Assembly (NCBI RefSeq): GCF_014651015.1
Contig: NZ_BMWB01000009.1
Coordinates: 1 to 44,090, forward strand
Source of the DNA: Streptomyces xantholiticus
GTDB lineage: Bacteria; Actinomycetota; Actinomycetes; Streptomycetales; Streptomycetaceae
Length of the DNA: 44,090 nucleotides
Direction: 5' to 3'
Shown: positions 34,309-42,568 of the stretch, piece after piece
Layout of the letters: every line of letters starts with the position of its first letter
Position numbering within the stretch: the first letter of the stretch is position 1
Notes under the pieces: model-generated
What the model saw: the letters and a program-made list of their open reading frames with translations, nothing else
Told to the model about the DNA's origin: nothing
Databases searched by the model: none
Program-made: the position numbers and the translations under genes

Positions 34309-35217
34309 TCAGGGGCGAGGGAAGGACCGCGTGAAAAGCAGCTCGCCCGTGGAACCGGCCGGGTGATCCACGCACGCCGCGGCAATGACATACGCCTGGA
34401 CCTGAGTGCTGTCCTTGGGGTGCGCCATGAGAACGAGGTAGGCGGTCGCGCCTTCGTAAGTACCCCGCTCGACGACGATCGGTGTATCGGTCCTACCCGT
34501 TCCTTGCCGGATGCAGCTGGGCACAGCCGCACCCGGGCTGCTCTTGGGAGCGACGGTCGTGGGACCGCTCTCGAGAGAAGGCGCCCTTTCGATCCTGGGC
34601 TCGGCCTCCTGTGTCGGTCCGGCGGCCAGCAGCGAGCGGACACGGCCGTCAAGGTCGGTACCGGAGAACTGCGCGCCGTCGCGTGCCGCAGCGCTCACAC
34701 TCGCGTCCTTCCTGGCTGATTCGGCGTCATTGCTGGAGCCTGTCTGCACCGACTGGAGGAACATCACACCCACGCCCAGGGCGGCGGCGCCGAGAACGGC
34801 ACCGAGGACCGTAGCGCTTCGCCTGCGTGCCCTGCCCTTCCGCCCCGGACCGCTCGCAGCTCGAGGGTGCCCTGTGGGACGGTCCGGTGGAGGCGGCGAC
34901 TCCGCCGTATGAGGGGGTGGCGCTGTTTCACGTGAAACATGGTCCGCTTCCCCTCGGCCGGTGGAGTCGAGAAGAGCCTCCGCGGCCAGGGCGGCATCGA
35001 TACGACCGGCGATCTCGGCCGGCATGCGGGGAGGCCCGGGCAGAGTGCCGAGCAGCCCACGGATCTCCTCGAGGGATGTCTGCACGTCCGAGCAGAGTGC
35101 ACAGTCCTCGAGGTGCCGGCGCAGCTCGTACGTACGGGAGGCCGGGAGAAGGCCTTCGGTGAGGTCGGAGATCTCCGAGACGTCCGGGTGCCGAGTCGAG
35201 TCGGTCGAGGAAGTCAC
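34309..35217 (-). CDS. rsmA: Anti-sigma factor RsmA (zinc-finger type, membrane-spanning)
   Basis: 302 residues. The cytoplasmic anti-sigma domain (1 to about 80) has the H-x3-C-x2-C motif His35, Cys39, Cys42. A Pro-rich linker, a membrane helix (about 134-154) and an extracytoplasmic region follow. It should bind and silence SigM. The S. coelicolor homologue was reported to carry a [2Fe-2S] cluster, so redox control is possible. GTG start overlaps the sigM stop as GTGA. A parS site lies within the linker codons (residues 93-98, HVSRET). Confidence 0.92.
   Translation of the reverse strand: MTSSTDSTRHPDVSEISDLTEGLLPASRTYELRRHLEDCALCSDVQTSLEEIRGLLGTLPGPPRMPAEIAGRIDAALAAEALLDSTGRGEADHVSRETAPPPHTAESPPPPDRPTGHPRAASGPGRKGRARRRSATVLGAVLGAAALGVGVMFLQSVQTGSSNDAESARKDASVSAAARDGAQFSGTDLDGRVRSLLAAGPTQEAEPRIERAPSLESGPTTVAPKSSPGAAVPSCIRQGTGRTDTPIVVERGTYEGATAYLVLMAHPKDSTQVQAYVIAAACVDHPAGSTGELLFTRSFPRP
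34924..34939. other. parS: parS site 4 (inside rsmA)
   Basis: TGTTTCACGTGAAACA, perfect, inside the coding sequence for the disordered linker of the anti-sigma factor. Confidence 0.97.
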
Positions 35218-35918
35218 GCGCGCCCACCTCCGCCCTTCACTGCAGCAGGGTCACCCGGCCCTGTCTCTTTTGGTCCCGACGCCGGTGGGACGGATGTCCC
35301 CGGCGTCCGGTTCCTTCCCATGCCGACGTCGGTGTTATCCCCGGCCTGACCACGCAGATGCGTGAGCATCGGAAGGAGACGGGCCCGGCCCCGGGCGCAG
35401 CGGCTCTTCACCGTTCCGGTCGGCACTTCGAGTACACGCGCGGCTTCGGCGACCGGGTACCCCTGCATGTCGACGAGCACGAGCGCGGCGCGCTGGTCCA
35501 CCGGGAGCTTCGCCAGGGCCGCCAGCAGCTCGCGATGGAGGTCGTGACGCTCGGCCGGGGCCTCCGCCGACTCATGGGGCTCCAGGAGCTGCTCCAGGCG
35601 CTCCGTGTCGTCGACGGGTGAGGTCCTGCGGGAGGCGGCCTTCCGGGCCCGGTCCAGGCAGGCGTTGACGGTGATGCGGTGCAGCCATGTGGTGACGGCG
35701 GACTGCCCACGGAAGGTGTGGGCCGCCCGGAAGGCCGAGACAAGGGCGTCCTGGACCGCGTCGGCAGCTTCCTCGCGGTCTCCCAGGGTGCGCAGGGCGA
35801 CTGCCCACAGTCTGTCGCGGTGGCGCCGGACGAGCTCACCGAAGGCGTCGGGGTCACCGTCGACATGGCGCGCCAGAAGATCCTGGTCGCAGGCATCGCC
35901 GAGCGTCGCATTGTCCAA
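35214..35918 (-). CDS. sigM: ECF RNA polymerase sigma factor SigM
   Basis: 234 residues. Sigma region 2 (about 22-90; DAFGELVRRHRDRLWAVA and the region 2.4 TTWLHRITVN) and region 4 (about 135-188; HTH VAEAARVLEVPTGTVKSRC) are seen. A Gly/Pro tail (about 190-234) is extra. Start is TTG at 35916-35918, preceded by GGGGAGGGGG; no ATG fits. Paired with its anti-sigma gene by GTGA overlap and 36 bp behind the pseudokinase gene, so it may be co-transcribed with murJ and respond to envelope or redox stress. Confidence 0.95.
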   Translation of the reverse strand: MDNATLGDACDQDLLARHVDGDPDAFGELVRRHRDRLWAVALRTLGDREEAADAVQDALVSAFRAAHTFRGQSAVTTWLHRITVNACLDRARKAASRRTSPVDDTERLEQLLEPHESAEAPAERHDLHRELLAALAKLPVDQRAALVLVDMQGYPVAEAARVLEVPTGTVKSRCARGRARLLPMLTHLRGQAGDNTDVGMGRNRTPGTSVPPASGPKETGPGDPAAVKGGGGRA

Positions 35919-35954
35919 CGGTGAGCCCCCTCCCCGTTCGTCGGTGCGTGACCG

Positions 35955-37712
35955 TCAGCCGGTGAACTTCACGTCCGCGATGCCCTGCTTGTGTCCGGCG
36001 CCGTTGTACCCGTCTCGGGGGGAGTAGGGCATCGCGGTCATCCACAGCAGCACAAACCGGCTCTTGGTCGCCTTCTGGGCCGTCAGTGTGAGATTGGATC
36101 CGTTGGTCTGCCCGGTGGCGATCCGCTCCATCGAGTTGACGGAGCCGGACGGCGACAGGGAGTCGACCGCGTAGAGAGCCATGGTGGTGTGGTTGCCGCC
36201 GTAGCGCAACGCTATGGAAGCACCCGAGATCTCCTTCTCGGACCCGAGGTCGTAGACGATGCCCACACCCTCCTTGACGGCAGGAACCAGCTCCGGCCCG
36301 TCCACGAAGTAACCGGTGCGCCAGTCGCTCGCGGTGTCGTCGTCGTAGGAGGCACCTACCTTGGCGGCATTCTGCGGCCTGCCGTCAGGTGCGTACTCCT
36401 GCGCGCCCTGGATCGCCAGTGGCACGGGTGCCTTGGGCCGGTCGCCGGTCCCCCCTGGGGCGGCGGTCTCCGACTTCTTGGGCTCGTCCGTGGTGTTGCG
36501 GTCGTCCAGCAGCTTGTCGGCGATCTGCCAGCTGCCGAGACCCAACGCCGCGATGAGCAGCGCGGAGACAGCCCACTTGAGGGCCTTGCCCGAACGGGTC
36601 TGCAGGGGCGGGGGCGGCGTGGGTGCTGCCTGGGCGGCCAGGGGTGAACCCGGCCTGGCTGTCGGCCGCCCGTGGTTGATCGGCTGGTAGGTGGAGCGCT
36701 GGTACTCGGGAGGGGCGGTGAACGACGGCTCCGGTGGCCGGATGCGCGGCATCGCGGCGACGGCCTTGGCCAGTTCGTCGGGCGTGGTGCACGGCGGTTC
36801 CTGGCGCGATGCAGTGGCGCCGTCGTTGATCAGCGCCCGCATGGCGAGCTCGGAAAGGCCCCGATGGACGCCGGCGCGAACCTGGTCGGGCGCGACCAGG
36901 CCGACTCCCTTGGGCAGGCCGGTGAGGCCGTACGCGTCGTTCTCGTAGGGCCAGCGCTGGGTCAGAGCGGCGTACAGGAGGGCACCGATCGCCTCGGTGT
37001 CGGTGCGCTGAGGTCCGTCGGTGGAGATGCCGCGCAGAGCGGCGTTCACGGCCAGGCCGCGGATCCGGTACTGGCCCGTCGAGGTCCGCAGTACGGCCCC
37101 TGGGGTGAGCCTCAGATGGGCGAGTCCCTCGCGGTGGGCGGCGGCCATGGCCTGGGAGACCTGGTCGACGAGCTGATAGGCGTCGTGCGGCTCGAACGGT
37201 CCGGACGCCAGCAGAGCGGTCAGCTCGACAGCGTCGGGGAGCCATTCGTGCACGACGTAGACAAGGTCGTTCTCCTCGACGGCGTCCAGCACCTGGACGA
37301 ACCGGGGGTCGCCGAGCAGGGCCGAGGAACGGGCCGCTGCCAGGACGGAACGTGCCCGGGGGTGGTCTGACGGAAGGATGTGCACGCCAACAGCGCGCCG
37401 CAGTTTCTCGTCGACCGCACGCCAACTGCTGAAACCGTCCAGACGGGTGACGCACTCCTCGAGCCGGTAGCGTCTGGCGAGCTTGTGGCCACTGTGCAGT
37501 TCGGGCGTGGAGTAGGACGGCTCGCCGCCCTGCTTCTCACCGTCCGTGTCCGGCGTCTCCTCCTGCGCCGGGCTCAGGGAGTCCGCCGCAGGGGACTTTG
37601 TCGTCTGGGATTCCGCCGCCCCGTCGGTCGTGGCCTTGCCCGCCTTGGCGGTCAGCGGTTCGTCCCCGCCGTTGTCGGCCACGTCGACGGCAGCCGTGCT
37701 ACGTTCCGCCAC
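35955..37712 (-). CDS. Membrane pseudokinase adjacent to murJ
   Basis: 585 residues: disordered acidic N-terminus (1-80), kinase-fold domain (about 81-320), Pro-rich linker, membrane helix (about 377-397) and an extracytoplasmic beta-rich domain (about 440-585) like a discoidin/F5-8 fold. All catalytic motifs are lost: His111 replaces the ATP-binding Lys (VGVHIL), Arg201 replaces the catalytic Asp (HLRLTP), and GLA (219-221) replaces DFG. In M. tuberculosis the equivalent pseudokinase domain is fused to MviN/MurJ and recruits FhaA after PknB phosphorylation. Here it is a separate gene. GTG start at 37710-37712 with AGGAA. Confidence 0.92.
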   Translation of the reverse strand: MAERSTAAVDVADNGGDEPLTAKAGKATTDGAAESQTTKSPAADSLSPAQEETPDTDGEKQGGEPSYSTPELHSGHKLARRYRLEECVTRLDGFSSWRAVDEKLRRAVGVHILPSDHPRARSVLAAARSSALLGDPRFVQVLDAVEENDLVYVVHEWLPDAVELTALLASGPFEPHDAYQLVDQVSQAMAAAHREGLAHLRLTPGAVLRTSTGQYRIRGLAVNAALRGISTDGPQRTDTEAIGALLYAALTQRWPYENDAYGLTGLPKGVGLVAPDQVRAGVHRGLSELAMRALINDGATASRQEPPCTTPDELAKAVAAMPRIRPPEPSFTAPPEYQRSTYQPINHGRPTARPGSPLAAQAAPTPPPPLQTRSGKALKWAVSALLIAALGLGSWQIADKLLDDRNTTDEPKKSETAAPGGTGDRPKAPVPLAIQGAQEYAPDGRPQNAAKVGASYDDDTASDWRTGYFVDGPELVPAVKEGVGIVYDLGSEKEISGASIALRYGGNHTTMALYAVDSLSPSGSVNSMERIATGQTNGSNLTLTAQKATKSRFVLLWMTAMPYSPRDGYNGAGHKQGIADVKFTG

Positions 37713-37834
37713 CGTCGTTCCTGCCTCCCCATCCGTTGCGCCATGTCCAAACAGCCATGCCAATTGTGCCCACAGTCCGACGCTATGCACGACACGCGGG
37801 GTCCGACGATGGTTGTGCGGACTCGCTCGATGCC

Positions 37835-37860
37835 GCCTGCTGAGCGTCGTTCCAGCAGGC
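37835..37860 (-). terminator. Hairpin directly after murJ
   Basis: GCCTGCTG (37835-37842) pairs with CAGCAGGC (37853-37860) around a 10-base loop, immediately past the murJ stop codon on the minus strand. It could attenuate transcription into the pseudokinase and sigM genes. Confidence 0.55.
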
Positions 37861-40005
37861 CTAGCGGCCGAGACGGCCACGCACCATGCCCACCATGGCG
37901 TTGAGTTCCTCGATGCGCATGCGCTTGGCCGCTACGAAGAAGATGCCCAGGAGCGCGACGCCGCCTGCCACCAGCGCGACCAGGGAGCCGCCGGCACCGC
38001 TGCCGAGTCCCCTGAGCACGCCGTAGGCGACGGCTCCACCGGCCGCCGCTGCGGGCACGGAGGCCATGGAGAGCCGGGCGTAGGTGCGCATGACGTGGCC
38101 GCCGTCCAGGTCGCCGCCCAGGCGGTTCTTGAGCCTCCGCCAGGCGACACCCACACCCACGGCGTAGGCGAGGCCGTACGAGGCGGCCATGCCGACGACT
38201 GCCCACTGGGCGGGCAGCAGTACGTAACAAAGGGCGGAGGCACTGGCGTTGACGACGGCGACGATGACCGTGTTGTAGAAGGGCGTCCGCGTGTCCTCGT
38301 AGGCGTAGAAGCCGCGCAGCACCACGTACTGCACGGAGTACGGAATCAGACCGAGACCGAAGGCCATCAGGATGAAGCCCATGCTCCGGGCCGCCTCGAG
38401 GCCCGTGGAGGCGAACAGCAGGGTGGACATCGGCACACCGAGGGCGAGGAACGCGAAGGAGACCGGGACGATGGCCACGGCGGAGTTGCGCAGGCCCTGG
38501 GAAATGTCGTCACGCACGGCGCCGGGGTCGTTGTCGTGGGCCGCGCGGGAGATGCGGGGCAGCAGCGCAGCCATCACGGAGACGGTGATGATGGCCTGCG
38601 GCATGCCCCAGATCAGCTGGGCGTTGGTGTAGGCGATGAAGCCCGCACCCTGTTTGCCGGACGCCGCTCCGGCCGCTGTGGCGAGCTGAGTGACGACCAG
38701 CACACCTGCCTGGTTCGCGAGGACGAAGAGCACGGTCCACTTCGCCAGCTTCACGGTCTTGCCGAGCCCGTGGCCCTTCCAGTCGAACCGGGGGCGGAAG
38801 CGGAAGCCGGTCTCACGCAGGTACGGGATCATCGCCAGCGCCTGGACGACCAGGCCGAGCAGCGTTCCGACGCCGAGCAGCCGGACACCTTCCGGCGGGA
38901 TCGTCTGCACGCCCATCTGGGACTCGGCGGAGGTGCCGTACACCCAGATGAAGAGCCCGAACGTGGTGATCATGACGATGTTGTTCAGGACCGGGGTCCA
39001 CATCATCGCGCCGAACTTGCCGCGGGCGTTGAGGATCTGCCCCATGACCACATGGATGCCCATGAAGAAGATCGTGGGAAGGCAGTAGCGGGCGAACGTG
39101 ACCGCGACGCCGTTGGCGGCCTGGTCGGTCGCGATCGTGTCCGACATCAGCCGGACCAGCAACGGCGCCGCGAAGATCGCCACGGCGACGATCGCGCCGA
39201 GCGCCACCATCACCAGTGTGAGCAGACGGTTGGCGTAGGCCTCGCCACCGTCGTCGTCGTTCTTCATCGCGCGGACCAGCTGCGGGACGAAGACGGAGTT
39301 GAGACCACCGCCGACCGTGAGGATGTAGATCATCGTCGGCAGCGTGTACGCGACGGTGAACGTGTCACCGAGGAGCGCGGCACCGAGGGCAGCGGTGATC
39401 ACGAGGCTGCGCACGAAGCCCGTGAGCCGGGAAACCAGGGTTCCCGCAGCCATCACGGCGCTGGACTTCAACAGGCTCGTGGCACGGCCCGGCGGCTTCT
39501 TGGGCGCCGGGGCGGCGGGCATGGGCTCGGGAGCGGGAGAGGGCACCGAGGACTGCTGGTCCCTGAAGAGGTGCGCGAATGCGTCGGGCTCCGGCTTGTC
39601 CTCGCCGGCACGGGAGACCAGGTCGTCCACTCCGGTGAACTGTGTGGTCCGTGCGTCGTCGCCGTACGGCAGGTGACGGGACGGGCCCTCGGGCTCCGGC
39701 GGCGGGGTCTGCGCCCAGATGCGGGGGTCGGGGGCGTACGGGGGTGCCGCGGGCTGCTGATAGAGCGGCTGCGGTTCCGGATAGGTGCCCGGGGGCGGCG
39801 GAGGGTGCGCGGAGCGGTCGTAGAGCGCCTTGTCCACCGGGTCCTGGGCGGACGGGTCCTGGGCCTGGAAGGGGTCGTGGGCGTAGGCGTCCTGGACATA
39901 GGGGTCCTGCGCATACGGGTCGGACGAGGGCTGCTGCGGCGGGAACGAGCCTGCCTGGTCACCGCCCGCGACCTGACCGCGGTCACCGTCGTACGGCGCG
40001 TTCAT
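37861..40005 (-). CDS. murJ: Lipid II flippase MurJ (MviN)
   Basis: 714 residues. An N-terminal disordered region (1 to about 178) is rich in Pro, Gln, Tyr and Asp, with short repeats such as DPYAQDPYVQDAYAHDPF. About 14 membrane helices of the MOP/MviN family follow from about residue 180, with conserved SSAVMAAGTLVSRLTGFVR and LNNIVMI segments. It moves lipid II across the membrane for peptidoglycan synthesis and is essential in most bacteria. Unlike the mycobacterial protein it lacks a fused pseudokinase domain. ATG start with GAGGTGGGG; 45 bp behind the DUF6049 gene. Confidence 0.97.
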   Translation of the reverse strand: MNAPYDGDRGQVAGGDQAGSFPPQQPSSDPYAQDPYVQDAYAHDPFQAQDPSAQDPVDKALYDRSAHPPPPPGTYPEPQPLYQQPAAPPYAPDPRIWAQTPPPEPEGPSRHLPYGDDARTTQFTGVDDLVSRAGEDKPEPDAFAHLFRDQQSSVPSPAPEPMPAAPAPKKPPGRATSLLKSSAVMAAGTLVSRLTGFVRSLVITAALGAALLGDTFTVAYTLPTMIYILTVGGGLNSVFVPQLVRAMKNDDDGGEAYANRLLTLVMVALGAIVAVAIFAAPLLVRLMSDTIATDQAANGVAVTFARYCLPTIFFMGIHVVMGQILNARGKFGAMMWTPVLNNIVMITTFGLFIWVYGTSAESQMGVQTIPPEGVRLLGVGTLLGLVVQALAMIPYLRETGFRFRPRFDWKGHGLGKTVKLAKWTVLFVLANQAGVLVVTQLATAAGAASGKQGAGFIAYTNAQLIWGMPQAIITVSVMAALLPRISRAAHDNDPGAVRDDISQGLRNSAVAIVPVSFAFLALGVPMSTLLFASTGLEAARSMGFILMAFGLGLIPYSVQYVVLRGFYAYEDTRTPFYNTVIVAVVNASASALCYVLLPAQWAVVGMAASYGLAYAVGVGVAWRRLKNRLGGDLDGGHVMRTYARLSMASVPAAAAGGAVAYGVLRGLGSGAGGSLVALVAGGVALLGIFFVAAKRMRIEELNAMVGMVRGRLGR

Positions 40006-40050
40006 GACTACCCCACCTCATCGTCCCCGGCCGACCGGCCACGACATCGC

Positions 40051-42381
40051 TCAACGGTCCACCTTCTCACCAGCGCCCGACGGGTTGCCGCTTTCCGGTC
40101 CGGTGTCAGGTGCGAGGTCACTCGGCTGCTCAGCATCCGCACCCTCGACGTCACTCTCCGTGTCCGAGGTGTCCTGATCCCTCCCGGGGCCGGCCTCCTC
40201 CGCGGCAGCGGCGCGCTTGCGCTGTGTGTACATCCTGACGCCGGCGAGGACGAGCAGGAGCACACCGCCGGCGAGGACGAGCATGACGGTCGGAGTGACC
40301 TCCGAGACCTTCACCGTGAACGACATCGGCCGGCCATAGGGAGTGCCGTCCTCGGTGTAGAGCTGCGCGGTCATCTGAACCTGGCCGTTGGCGTTGGCGG
40401 CGGCCGGGAACTTCACCGACTGGCTGTGGCCGCCCTCGACCTTGATCGGCTGCTCCGCCACCCCCTTGTTCCTGTCCCCGTCGAGGTGGAGACGGTTGGG
40501 GTTGTTGGACTTCAGCCGGAGCACAAGGTCGTCGATTCCCTGGACCAGCTGGTTCTGCACCGTGACAGGGATGGTCGCACTGCGCCCTGACAGAGTCACG
40601 GCCGACTTCTCGATCAGTTGGACCTCTTCGGTCAGGCTCTGCAGATACGACTGGACCCCGTCCCGGTACTGCTGTGCGGCCACCGGCTTGCCCCGCCAGG
40701 CCGCCGACAACTCACGGTCGACGGCTCGCCCGAACGGTGCCTCCACCCGGTCCGCGAAGGTGAGAATGACCTTGAACTTGTCGAGGGTGTTCTGCGTCTC
40801 CCTGATGTCCTTGAAGGCCTGGACAGGCAGCTCCTGCTTGCGCAGCCCGGCAGGGTACTGGGAGGCGCTGGGCACCTTGGTGTTCGCGTCGGCGTCCGGC
40901 TTGGCGGAGCCCGCGGCGACCAGGTCCAGCGGTTGTGTCCAGCGCTGGGGCTCCAGGGCGCGCAATGCGCGGGCCATGGACTGGGCCTGGGCGATCGTGG
41001 GCACGCGCTGCGGGGCCACGACGATGCTCCGCTGGTTCTCCGGTTGCTGGAGGGTCAGGGCCAGCGACTGGGAGAGGAACTTCTGCACGGCGAGCGTGGA
41101 CTCGCCGGCGCGGGTCATGTCGCCCTGGAAGGCGGTCGACAGGCGGGTGTCGGCGACCACGGCCGTCGTGCCGCCACCGATCGGACGGGCCGCGGTTGGC
41201 GTGTAGGAGAGGTTGTCCTGGAGGCTGTCGCTACGGGCGATCACCTTGTGCGCTCCGGCCGAAGTGGCCACATCGACGATCGAGGAGTCGATCGCGCCCT
41301 CCACCGGCCAGGCGAAATCGAGGGATGGCTTCACGTGGAGAATCGTCTCCACTGTGACCTCTGCCACCTCTGTGGCCGGCTGCAGATGGCTGAGCGAGCC
41401 GGAGACAGACTTCCCCTTGTGCGCCAGCGAGGCGAGATCCGGGTCCGCGAAGGGAAGAGCGACCACTTTCTCGCCCTGCACGGCGGACTCCACGGCGCTC
41501 AGCCATCGCTTGGCCACGGCCTGGTTCTTGCCGGCGACCGTGGAGTCGCCGGCCTTCACCCGGTAGTTCCGTGTCATGGCGTCCACGGTGGCCAGGAGGT
41601 CCGGGTCGATGACCCAGGTCACCGGCAGGTCCCTGCCGAGGGAGACGAGCTGGTCGAGCCGTCCGCCGGGGGCGAGCTCGGCGGCCAGTGCCTCGTCCTC
41701 GAAGACGGGAGTCTGCTGTTCGTCCGAACCGGTCTCCGAGGTGAGATGGGTCGAGGAGATCAGCGGCCAGAGATAGGTGAGGCGCGTCTTCTTCTCCACG
41801 TCCTCCGGCTGCCAGGGCAGGAAAATCCGCTCGATGCCCAGCACCCGCTCGTAGGACTGGTTCGGCGTCTGTCCCGCGAGAGAGACTCCCAGCTGATAGA
41901 CGCCGCCGTCGTCGTTGAGGTCGAGTTCATCGGCCGGTACCGAGAGCGTGAAGTCGTAAGAGACACCCGAGACCAGCTTCGGGAGCTCGACGCTGTACTT
42001 GTCGTCGACCGTCGGGGCATCGACCCCGTAGGTGAAGCCGGTTCTCCCCGCGGCCTCGTCGATGGCGGTACGGCCGATCAGCTCCGGACCCACCCGGAGA
42101 TCGACGTGAGCATCGGTGACGGTCTCCCGCCCCTTGTTGACCACCGTTCCGGAGACGGTGATCTTGTCTTTCTCCCCCGGTGCTTCGGGTGTCAGTGTGT
42201 CCAGAGACACATCCACGGTCCGCGATCCGGTGGGTTCCTCAGCGGCGTACGCCGATTGCGCGGCGGGACCGCACAGCAGTCCGGCCACGAGTGGCACGCC
42301 GGTGATCAGGGAGGCTGTGCGACGCAGCCACCGGCGCGCAGGAGAAATGCGCATCCCCTGGAAGTCTGCCGCCTCGGCCAC
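40051..42381 (-). CDS. DUF6049 family secreted, membrane-anchored protein
   Basis: 776 residues from this GTG. Signal peptide (to about residue 46, ending QSAYA), a large extracytoplasmic region with beta-sandwich domains and a glycoside-hydrolase/deacetylase-like middle part (tentative), one membrane helix (about 696-717) and an acidic cytoplasmic tail. Equivalent to Rv3909 beside mviN in mycobacteria; the function is unknown and linked to the cell wall by position. Start is uncertain: ATG 42442 would add a basic RGRKKRRTTR stretch and ATG 42354 would remove nine residues; no strong ribosome site marks any of them. Confidence 0.88.
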   Translation of the reverse strand: MAEAADFQGMRISPARRWLRRTASLITGVPLVAGLLCGPAAQSAYAAEEPTGSRTVDVSLDTLTPEAPGEKDKITVSGTVVNKGRETVTDAHVDLRVGPELIGRTAIDEAAGRTGFTYGVDAPTVDDKYSVELPKLVSGVSYDFTLSVPADELDLNDDGGVYQLGVSLAGQTPNQSYERVLGIERIFLPWQPEDVEKKTRLTYLWPLISSTHLTSETGSDEQQTPVFEDEALAAELAPGGRLDQLVSLGRDLPVTWVIDPDLLATVDAMTRNYRVKAGDSTVAGKNQAVAKRWLSAVESAVQGEKVVALPFADPDLASLAHKGKSVSGSLSHLQPATEVAEVTVETILHVKPSLDFAWPVEGAIDSSIVDVATSAGAHKVIARSDSLQDNLSYTPTAARPIGGGTTAVVADTRLSTAFQGDMTRAGESTLAVQKFLSQSLALTLQQPENQRSIVVAPQRVPTIAQAQSMARALRALEPQRWTQPLDLVAAGSAKPDADANTKVPSASQYPAGLRKQELPVQAFKDIRETQNTLDKFKVILTFADRVEAPFGRAVDRELSAAWRGKPVAAQQYRDGVQSYLQSLTEEVQLIEKSAVTLSGRSATIPVTVQNQLVQGIDDLVLRLKSNNPNRLHLDGDRNKGVAEQPIKVEGGHSQSVKFPAAANANGQVQMTAQLYTEDGTPYGRPMSFTVKVSEVTPTVMLVLAGGVLLLVLAGVRMYTQRKRAAAAEEAGPGRDQDTSDTESDVEGADAEQPSDLAPDTGPESGNPSGAGEKVDR

Positions 42382-42553
42382 GCGCTCGTCCGTCCCTCGT
42401 CGTCTGCTGCCTCTGGTGGTTCTCCGCTTCTTGCGTCCACGCATGGTAACGAGGCCCGCTGTGTCCAAGTGCCGCGGAGTACTCCACAAGATCGGGAGCC
42501 GGTGCCTACCCTGCCTGCCCGGAAACGGGGACGACCCGGTCGGCCCGGGCACG

Positions 42554-42568
42554 TACCCTTTTCTGTTG
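42554..42568 (+). promoter_or_regulatory. Possible -10 element of a leaderless pcnA transcript
   Basis: TACCCT (42554-42559) ends eight bases before the pcnA GTG (42568), and no Shine-Dalgarno sequence is present. This is the layout of leaderless genes in Streptomyces. No clear -35 is seen. Confidence 0.35.

Noticed and set aside
37546..40590. Open frame of 1014 codons opposite murJ
   Set aside because: Antisense to a clear multi-pass membrane protein; His/Arg/Gly-rich composition typical of GC-driven noise.
40618..42567. In-frame upstream extension of pcnA
   Set aside because: It runs antisense through the DUF6049 gene and the known family begins at the GTG 42568.
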